The position numbers were made by a program, and so were the translations under genes. Shown here in pieces: positions 1 to 4,765 of a stretch of 11,498 nucleotides of DNA. This DNA is from Firmicutes bacterium UBA4996 (GTDB lineage: Bacteria; Bacillota; Limnochordia; Darwinibacteriales; Darwinibacteriaceae): positions 1 through 11,498 of the forward strand of contig DGYW01000019.1 of NCBI GenBank assembly GCA_002396805.1, written 5' to 3'. Numbering within the stretch: position 1 is the stretch's first letter; each line of letters begins with the position of its first letter. The notes beneath the pieces were generated by a model. The model saw only the letters and a list, made by a program, of their open reading frames with translations. It did not search any database and was not told the origin of the DNA.

Positions 1-16
1 TCTTCCGATTCAACGT

Positions 17-45
17 TTGACTAATTTTTTGAGCAATGATATAAT
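17..45 (+). promoter_or_regulatory. Sigma-A-type promoter of the rpsF operon
   Basis: A TTGACT -35 box (17-22) and a perfect TATAAT -10 box (40-45) are separated by exactly 17 nt. The -10 is preceded by TG at 37-38, giving an extended -10. Transcription is predicted to start near 51-53, about 55 nt before the rpsF start. This is the best promoter in the window and fits strong constitutive expression of ribosomal protein genes. Confidence 0.85.
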
Positions 46-56
46 TAGCTTGCCCT

Positions 57-77
57 GCCCTAAGTTATGCTTAGGGC
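57..77 (+). promoter_or_regulatory. 5'-terminal hairpin in the rpsF leader
   Basis: GCCCTAAG (57-64) and CTTAGGGC (70-77) form a perfect 8-bp stem with a 5-nt loop, starting about five nucleotides after the predicted transcription start and ending before the Shine-Dalgarno at 92-98. No T-run follows, so it is not a terminator. rpsF leaders in many bacteria carry an RNA element bound by the S6:S18 complex for autoregulation. I do not see the CCG-containing bulge described for that element, so this may be a divergent version or simply a 5' stabilising stem. Confidence 0.5.
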
Positions 78-106
78 CATTTGTCCAGAGGGGAGGTGGA
101 GCTACG

Positions 107-397
107 GTGCGTGAATATGAGCTAATGGTTATCTTTGCCCCGCAACTCGATGAAGAGAGTTTAGCGGCCCGAATCGAGAGAACCAAGGAGCTGATTACTA
201 ATATCGGCGGTGAGATCGAAAAGGTCGACAAGTGGGGTAAACGGCGATTTGCTTATGAGATTAACGATAACACCGAAGGCTTCTATGTGGTGATCGATTT
301 TAAGGCAGAAAGCGGAACGACTTCCGAGGTCGAACGAATTCTTAAGATCACCGATGAAGTCGTACGTTATCTGCTCGTTCGAAGAGATCAAGAATGA
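107..397 (+). CDS. rpsF: 30S ribosomal protein bS6
   Basis: bS6 binds the central domain of 16S rRNA together with bS18 in the small-subunit platform. The product is 96 residues, the usual family length. It has the N-terminal strand REYELMVIFAP and the characteristic WGKRRFAYEI block (residues 43-52). I chose the GTG at 107 because GGAGGTG (92-98) lies 8 nt upstream and the protein then begins at the conserved (M)REYEL. The in-frame ATG at 17 would start inside the promoter -35 box and add 30 unrelated residues. It is the first gene of the rpsF-ssb-rpsR operon, and pairing with rpsR in one transcript fits the joint assembly of the two proteins. Sure of identity. Confidence 0.97.
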   Translation: MREYELMVIFAPQLDEESLAARIERTKELITNIGGEIEKVDKWGKRRFAYEINDNTEGFYVVIDFKAESGTTSEVERILKITDEVVRYLLVRRDQE

Positions 398-415
398 GCA
401 AAGGAGTGACTCAAG

Positions 416-808
416 GTGTTAAACAAGATTATTCTAATTGGGCGACTCGTAGCTGATCCACAATTGCGTTATACCCAGTCGGGTATCGCAGTAACTAATT
501 TTACTCTTGCAGTAGATCGTCCCTTTACTTCCCAGAGTGGGGAGAGGGAAGCGGATTTCATTGATATTGTCACCTGGCGTAAGCAGGCTGAGGTTTGTGC
601 CAATCACCTTAATAAGGGACGCCTAGTGGCTGTGGAGGGACGTCTGCAAATTCGTTCCTACGATGATCAAAATGGTATTCGCCGCAAAGCTGCAGAAGTT
701 GTGGCCGATCAGGTGCGCTTCTTAGATCGAGCGCGAGATTCAGGATCCGACCACTATGAATCAGCAGATGGACCGCCCGAACCAGAATTTGACGACATTC
801 CGTTCTAA
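416..808 (+). CDS. ssb: Single-stranded DNA-binding protein SSB
   Basis: SSB coats single-stranded DNA in replication, recombination and repair as a tetramer and recruits partner proteins through its C-terminal tip. The 130-residue product starts with MLNKIILIGRLVADPQLRYT, the canonical OB-fold opening. It has the DFIDIVTW strand with Trp54 and GRLVAVEGRLQIRSY (69-82) within an OB fold spanning about residues 1-104. The tail is short (about 26 residues), acidic and proline-rich, and ends in DDIPF, the conserved partner-binding tip. The start is GTG at 416, with AAAGGAG (400-406) 9 nt upstream. It lies 18 nt after rpsF and is cotranscribed with it. The short linker suggests a compact housekeeping SSB (SsbA-like), not a competence paralogue. 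Confidence 0.97.
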   Translation: MLNKIILIGRLVADPQLRYTQSGIAVTNFTLAVDRPFTSQSGEREADFIDIVTWRKQAEVCANHLNKGRLVAVEGRLQIRSYDDQNGIRRKAAEVVADQVRFLDRARDSGSDHYESADGPPEPEFDDIPF

Positions 809-832
809 TTTGCTTGGTTTGGAGGCGAGATA

Positions 833-1063
833 ATGGCTAGAGAAAGAGGTCGTAGAGGCAGAAGAAAAGTTTGTTCTTTCTGTGTCGATAAAATCGAACA
901 GATTGATTACAAAGAAGTTGGTCGTCTACGCCGGTACATTACAGAGCGTGGCAAGATTTTACCACGTCGCATTTCTGGCAACTGTGCAAAGCATCAACGG
1001 CAGCTTACAAGTGCGATCAAACGGGCCCGTTACGTGGCACTGATGCCTTACACGCTGGATTAA
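833..1063 (+). CDS. rpsR: 30S ribosomal protein bS18, zinc-binding (C+) form
   Basis: bS18 binds 16S rRNA next to bS6 in the platform of the small subunit. The product is 76 residues with a basic N-terminus (RERGRRGRRK), the core YITERGKILPRRISG and the ending ALMPYTLD. It carries C14-x2-C17 and, in NCAKHQR, C51 and H54. These four residues form the zinc-ligand set of the C+ type of bS18, while B. subtilis bS18 has lost these cysteines (C- type). The ATG at 833 has GGAGG (821-825) 7 nt upstream. It is the last gene of the operon, and a terminator begins 8 nt after the stop. C+ and C- paralogues elsewhere are often exchanged under zinc limitation, so a second rpsR copy could exist outside this window. 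Confidence 0.96.
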   Translation: MARERGRRGRRKVCSFCVDKIEQIDYKEVGRLRRYITERGKILPRRISGNCAKHQRQLTSAIKRARYVALMPYTLD

Positions 1064-1071
1064 AGTCTTAG

Positions 1072-1096
1072 GGAGCAGCTTCAGCTGCTCCTTTTT
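1072..1096 (+). terminator. Intrinsic terminator after rpsR
   Basis: GGAGCAGC (1072-1079) and GCTGCTCC (1084-1091) form a GC-rich 8-bp stem with a TTCA loop, followed at once by TTTTT (1092-1096). It closes the rpsF-ssb-rpsR operon. Only 36 nt separate it from the next gene, which has no evident promoter of its own, so partial readthrough is plausible. Confidence 0.9.
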
Positions 1097-1102
1097 GAAA
1101 TC

Positions 1103-1117
1103 TGGATTGAGAATCCA
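1103..1117 (+). repeat. Short hairpin before the yybS ribosome binding site
   Basis: TGGATT (1103-1108) and AATCCA (1112-1117) pair across a 3-nt GAG loop, directly after the rpsR terminator and just before AAAGGTGA of yybS. It is weak and has no T-run; a role in mRNA end protection or in tuning yybS translation is possible but unproven. Confidence 0.3.
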
Positions 1118-1132
1118 AGAAAAGGTGAGTTC

Positions 1133-2080
1133 ATGAAAACACGTTCACTTACAGAAGGGGCCATGCTCGGTGCCATTACCGTATTAGTAACCATCATTGG
1201 TGAATATTTGGGAATTCCAGCCCTTATTGTCCCTGTGCCCTTAATTCTGCTGGTCTACCGTCAAGGCTTTCGGCTAGGTATTATTTCCGCGATAGCGGCA
1301 GCCCTAATTTCCAGTTTGGTTGCGGGTCATGTCTTTTCTGGCTTGTCTATCATAATTTGGGGATTTGTGGGCGTGTCCCTAGGAATGGCCCTGCGAGAAA
1401 AGTTCTCCTTTTCCAAACTTATGGTAGTAGGTGTCCTATCTAACTTGGTTGTCATGGGCCTTAATGTCCTTCTGTATTCCTTAATATTTGGGGGAAATCT
1501 CTTCACCGAAATGTTGGGTCTGATGGTGGAGGCGATTCAACAAGCCATGACAGTTTGGGAAGGTCTTGGAGTTAGTGGTGAGGCTATAGCTAAATACGAA
1601 CGGATGTTAGATATTGTTCCCTTCATTATTAAGTTTGGACTACCCTCTCTCTTGCTCATTTACTCATTGGTCATGAGCTATGTGAACTTGTTAATCATCC
1701 GCTTGATTTTGAGGCGGATGGGCGATGACATTCCTTGGGTTGTTCCTTTTACCGAGTGGAGAATATCCTCCTTATATGCTTTACCACTATTGGTGGGGAT
1801 GTTCCTCACCGTGCAAGCCCAAGTAACTACTATGGCATCTTGGCTGCAGTTTCTTGGACTAAATTTGTTTATTATCTTTTTTCACATCTATTTAGTGGTA
1901 GGCTTAGCTATTGTATGGCATTATTTTAAGCGTAAGAAAGTAGCTGGGTTCCTGAAGGTGTTGTTTATATTTCTACTTTTTGCTATGGAGCCCTTGGTCT
2001 TAGCGGTAGTCTTTTTAGGCATATCTGATGGCCTCTTTGATTTTCGTAAACTGAAGGCCGAACCAAAAACAGAAGAATAA
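1133..2080 (+). CDS. yybS: DUF2232 / YybS-family integral membrane protein
   Basis: Biochemical function is unknown. The 315-residue product is strongly hydrophobic, with about eight to nine probable membrane segments (roughly residues 9-23, 27-42, 47-64, 68-85, 97-119, 162-191, 211-229, 238-262 and 272-296). There is a longer, less hydrophobic loop around 120-160 with acidic and basic residues. The C-terminal GISDGLFDFRKL followed by a charged tail resembles the end of YybS proteins. The ATG at 1133 follows AAAGGTGA (1121-1128). Position is the main support: in B. subtilis yybS lies upstream of gdpP and rplI, and here it sits 17 nt before rplI with gdpP missing. The fold resembles small-molecule transporter S-components in general appearance only; I would not assign a substrate. 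Family assignment is fairly sure, function unknown. Confidence 0.85.
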   Translation: MKTRSLTEGAMLGAITVLVTIIGEYLGIPALIVPVPLILLVYRQGFRLGIISAIAAALISSLVAGHVFSGLSIIIWGFVGVSLGMALREKFSFSKLMVVGVLSNLVVMGLNVLLYSLIFGGNLFTEMLGLMVEAIQQAMTVWEGLGVSGEAIAKYERMLDIVPFIIKFGLPSLLLIYSLVMSYVNLLIIRLILRRMGDDIPWVVPFTEWRISSLYALPLLVGMFLTVQAQVTTMASWLQFLGLNLFIIFFHIYLVVGLAIVWHYFKRKKVAGFLKVLFIFLLFAMEPLVLAVVFLGISDGLFDFRKLKAEPKTEE

Positions 2081-2097
2081 GAAAGGTGGGTGTGCAA

Positions 2098-2544
2098 ATG
2101 AAGGTTATTCTTCAACAAGATGTGAAGAACATCGGGAAAAAAGGTGAAATAGTAGAGGTTGCGGAGGGGTATGGTCGCAACTATTTAATTCCTCGAGGCT
2201 TAGCAGTAGAAGCTAGTGCAGGTAATGTACGCAAGGCTCAACACCAAAGGGATACCGAGTCGAACAAAGCTGCTCGGGAACTGAAGGAAGCTCAAAAGAT
2301 CGGTGCCAAGATCAAGGAACAGGATGTACAGGTGTCTGCTCGAGTAGGTGAAGGAGGCAAGCTCTTTGGTTCCATTACCACCCAAGAAATTGCTGATCAG
2401 CTTCGACGTCACTTCTCGGTAGAAATTGACAAGAGGAGAATCGACTTAAAAGAGCCAATTAAGAGCCTGGGAACACATCCTGTCACAGTGAAGGTGCACC
2501 CTCAGGTCCATGTGACTATCAAGGTGAAGGTTGTGGCAGAATAG
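2098..2544 (+). CDS. rplI: 50S ribosomal protein bL9
   Basis: bL9 binds 23S rRNA near the base of the L1 stalk and reaches out from the ribosome through a long helix; it supports reading-frame fidelity. The product is 148 residues, the normal length. The N-domain carries the family signature G13-x2-G16-x4-V21-x2-GY-x2-NYL (13-30), followed by IPRGLA. A charged connecting helix spans about 41-75 and the C-terminal domain about 80-148 (KLFGSITTQEIAD at 88-100). The start is ATG 2098 with AGGTGGG (2084-2090) 7 nt upstream. An in-frame GTG at 2086 lies inside this binding site and would prepend four residues before the conserved MKVIL, so I reject it. It follows yybS and precedes lonC on the same strand. 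Confidence 0.97.
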   Translation: MKVILQQDVKNIGKKGEIVEVAEGYGRNYLIPRGLAVEASAGNVRKAQHQRDTESNKAARELKEAQKIGAKIKEQDVQVSARVGEGGKLFGSITTQEIADQLRRHFSVEIDKRRIDLKEPIKSLGTHPVTVKVHPQVHVTIKVKVVAE

Positions 2545-2573
2545 GGAATATTTGTGTGAAGGGGACATCCTAA

Positions 2574-4481
2574 TTGGAGACGTTTTTATTGGATAAGGAG
2601 ACTGCCCTAGAAAAGCAGATTTCCGCATTACTCACAATTCTAGCAGAAGTTCATGGGGCAGATCAGCTCGTTTTGAAAGCTGGTAAGTTGGACTCTCTAG
2701 AACTAATGCAATCAGAGAAGCTAGAGGATAGGGTCTTGGCCTTGGAGCGTCTCATCCACGAAGATCCAACTATTGTGGACCAACGCTCTCCCGGAGAGGT
2801 TGAAGAGGTCTTAGATGAACTAGGCGACTATCTAGCAGAACTATTGGCACGGCGCACGGTAGAAGACGAGCTGGAGCGCAAGATTAGCGCGAGAATGCAG
2901 GAGCGCCATTTGGACTATATTAAAGAGATTCGTCTCCAGGTGCTCAAAGAAGAGGCTGGTCCAGATAATGCTCAGACTCTAAAAAAGTACGCTGAACTAG
3001 AATTACTAGAGCAGCGCAACTTAGCGCGCTCCACGACAGAATTGATGCGGCCCCAGACTCTAGAGGAAGTAATTGGTCAAGACGAGGCCATTAAGTCCCT
3101 CCTAACCAAACTTAGTTCACCCTATCCTCAACATATTTTAGTCTACGGACCACCCGGAGTAGGCAAAACCACCGTGGCTCGTTTGGCGCTGCAATATGCT
3201 AAGACCAAGAGTTATACACCTTTTGCAGAAGAAGCTCCCTTCGTGGAGGTGGATGGTACTACCTTGCGCTGGGATCCTCGTGAAGTGACCAATCCGCTCT
3301 TGGGTTCGGTTCATGATCCTATCTACCAGGGGGCTAAACGGGATTTGGCTGAAGGTTCGGTGCCAGAACCCAAACTAGGTTTAGTTACAGAGGCCCATGG
3401 TGGCGTTTTATTCATTGACGAAATTGGCGAATTAGATTTGATTTTGCAAAACAAACTCCTTAAGGTTTTAGAGGACAAGCGGGTCATCTTTGAGTCTTCG
3501 TACTACGATCCCCATGATCCTCAGATTCCCAAGTATATTCATCAGCTCTTTACGAAGGGAGCTCCGGCAGATTTTATTTTGATCGGAGCCACTACTAGGG
3601 ATCCTTCGGAGATTAGTCCTGCCTTTCGTTCGCGTTGTGCCGAAGTGTTCTTTAATCCGCTAACTCCGCCAGATATTGTCCGAATTGTGGAGTCTGCAGC
3701 CGAACGTTTGAATGCTGAGCTCGAAGAGGGTGTGGCCGATTTAGTAGCCGAATACACCATCGAAGGTCGGCGGGCAACTCGACTGTTGGCAGACGCCCAT
3801 GGTGTAGCCCTTTACGGGGGAGCCAACGAAGACGAGACAGTCTTGGTAACTAAGGCCCATATGCAAGAGGTGATCCAATCAGCTCGCCTCAGCTCCTATG
3901 TGGGGACTAAGGCTTCAGCAACTAAAGAAGTGGGACGGGTCTTGGGTCTAGGTGTGAGCGGTTATTTGGGTTCTATTTTAGAAATAGAGGCTGTAGCCTT
4001 TCCGAGTAAAGAACCAGGTAAGGGTTTGGTTCGTTTTAATGATACAGCTGGAAGTATGGCTAAGGATAGTGTCTTTAACGCGGCTTCTGTCTTTCGGGCC
4101 ATTACTGGTGAGGACTTGAACAATTATGATGTCCACGTAAACGTCATTGGTGGGGGTAACATAGATGGACCGTCCGCTGGTGTTGCTATTCTGACTGCGA
4201 TTATTAGTGCCGTCAAGGGTTTGCCGGTACCCCAGGATATTGCGGTCACCGGTGAGATTTCCATTCGAGGAAAGGTGAAGGCAGTTGGTGGTCTCCACCC
4301 TAAAATTTATGGAGCCAAACAGGCTGGGGTCAAAACGGTATACATTCCAAGCGAGAACTGGGATAGTATTTCCCAAGTGACAGAAAGTGTAGAGGTTGTG
4401 CCCATCGCCAACGTGGCTGAATTTCTCAAGGTGATTTTTCAAACCGACATTCCTGACTTAGGATGGCGTAAGGCCACTTAA
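2574..4481 (+). CDS. lonC: Lon-family ATP-dependent serine protease, LonC type
   Basis: This is a 635-residue AAA+ protease that lacks the N-terminal LON substrate-binding domain of LonA. Residues 1-165 are charged and helical, probably coiled. The AAA+ module has Walker A GPPGVGKT (192-199), Walker B VLFIDE (278-283), a sensor-1-like IGATT (337-341) and an arginine-finger-like FRSRC (351-355). A 60-residue insertion between about 215 and 275 and a segment at 305-330 interrupt the core. The Lon protease domain (about 450-620) has the catalytic serine in DGPSAG (Ser534) and the catalytic lysine in GGLHPK (Lys577), 43 residues apart as in E. coli Lon. The start is TTG 2574 with AAGGGG (2559-2564) 9 nt upstream. 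Size, domain order and the rplI neighbourhood match the spore-former LonC family (TIGR02903-like), proposed to act in sporulation. LonB is the main alternative name. Proteolysis is sure; substrates are unknown. Confidence 0.9.
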   Translation: METFLLDKETALEKQISALLTILAEVHGADQLVLKAGKLDSLELMQSEKLEDRVLALERLIHEDPTIVDQRSPGEVEEVLDELGDYLAELLARRTVEDELERKISARMQERHLDYIKEIRLQVLKEEAGPDNAQTLKKYAELELLEQRNLARSTTELMRPQTLEEVIGQDEAIKSLLTKLSSPYPQHILVYGPPGVGKTTVARLALQYAKTKSYTPFAEEAPFVEVDGTTLRWDPREVTNPLLGSVHDPIYQGAKRDLAEGSVPEPKLGLVTEAHGGVLFIDEIGELDLILQNKLLKVLEDKRVIFESSYYDPHDPQIPKYIHQLFTKGAPADFILIGATTRDPSEISPAFRSRCAEVFFNPLTPPDIVRIVESAAERLNAELEEGVADLVAEYTIEGRRATRLLADAHGVALYGGANEDETVLVTKAHMQEVIQSARLSSYVGTKASATKEVGRVLGLGVSGYLGSILEIEAVAFPSKEPGKGLVRFNDTAGSMAKDSVFNAASVFRAITGEDLNNYDVHVNVIGGGNIDGPSAGVAILTAIISAVKGLPVPQDIAVTGEISIRGKVKAVGGLHPKIYGAKQAGVKTVYIPSENWDSISQVTESVEVVPIANVAEFLKVIFQTDIPDLGWRKAT

Positions 4482-4499
4482 TTCTGTAGCAAGCACATC

Positions 4500-4527
4500 T
4501 CCCCCCTCTTATTTAGGGGGGATTTTT
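4500..4527 (+). terminator. Intrinsic terminator after lonC
   Basis: TCCCCCCT (4500-4507) and AGGGGGGA (4515-4522) form an 8-bp stem with a 7-nt loop, followed by TTTTT (4523-4527). It begins 18 nt after the lonC stop and separates the yybS-rplI-lonC unit from mgtE. Confidence 0.92.
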
Positions 4528-4535
4528 GTCAGGAA

Positions 4536-4564
4536 TTGCAGGTAGTGCTGTGACGTGTTACACT
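4536..4564 (+). promoter_or_regulatory. Candidate mgtE promoter
   Basis: TTGCAG (4536-4541) and TACACT (4559-4564) are spaced by 17 nt, and TG at 4556-4557 gives an extended -10. It lies just after the lonC terminator, where a new promoter is needed. It would start transcription near 4571 and create a leader of about 195 nt. The boxes are imperfect, and an overlapping AATACT at 4565-4570 is a possible alternative -10. Confidence 0.5.
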
Positions 4565-4570
4565 AATACT

Positions 4571-4765
4571 AGAGTTTACGGGAAGAGGGGGGAAGATGAG
4601 TGACCGGTGGTTGTTTAAGTATTAAAGCGAACAATGATGAAGACGGTTGGCGGTGCTCATCTTCGCACCAACAACTCACTACTCCTGACTTGGTGTAGGT
4701 TTGCACATCTGGACAGGATGTTGTTCGTTTTTATACTCCAAATTTGCTTGAAGGAGGATAAAAAC
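4571..4765 (+). promoter_or_regulatory. Long structured mgtE leader (candidate attenuator or riboswitch)
   Basis: Several complementary segments can be read by eye. GAAGATGAG (4592-4600) matches CTCATCTTC (4656-4664) over 9 bp, with GTTGTTT/GAACAAT (4610-4616 with 4629-4635, ends as G-T pairs) and ACCG/CGGT (4603-4606 with 4644-4647) nested inside. An alternative pairs AGTGA (4599-4603) with TCACT (4676-4680) and GTTGT (4610-4614) with ACAAC (4671-4675), leaving a local hairpin GGTGC/GCACC (4652-4669). A weak terminator-like hairpin at 4703-4724 precedes TTTTT (4728-4732). Mg2+ transporter genes often have regulated leaders, but I do not find conserved M-box blocks. The regulatory function is inferred; no folding was computed. 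Confidence 0.45.
4596..4625 (+). CDS. Possible 9-residue leader peptide upstream of mgtE
   Basis: An ATG-initiated reading frame encodes MSDRWLFKY and ends in TAA (4623-4625). A purine-rich AGAGGGG (4584-4590) lies about 5 nt upstream and can serve as a ribosome binding site. The codons cover the 5' arms of the competing stems described for the leader, so translation would decide which stems can form. Short frames of this size arise easily by chance, so this rests on position and binding site only. Confidence 0.3.
   Translation: MSDRWLFKY

Noticed and set aside
17..106. N-terminal extension of rpsF from the in-frame ATG at 17
   Set aside because: The ATG sits within the -35 promoter box, upstream of the predicted transcription start. 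The GTG at 107 has a strong ribosome binding site and gives the normal bS6 N-terminus.
2086..2097. Earlier GTG start for rplI
   Set aside because: It lies inside the Shine-Dalgarno sequence and precedes the universally conserved MKVIL start by four residues.
3978..4442. 154-codon open frame opposite lonC
   Set aside because: It lies antisense to the conserved Lon protease domain. The product has no recognisable motif and there is no ribosome binding site context; it is a shadow of a real gene.
4634..4765. N-terminal extension of MgtE from ATG 4634 or 4718
   Set aside because: Neither start has a good ribosome binding site. The 44 added residues do not resemble MgtE, while ATG 4766 has AAGGAGG and yields the usual length.
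4528..4765. M-box (ykoK) Mg2+ riboswitch before mgtE
   Set aside because: I looked for the conserved GTGAGGCTCC-like, CGCTGCTGCCC-like and CGCCAATGGGTCA-like blocks and did not find them; a covariance search is still the decisive test.
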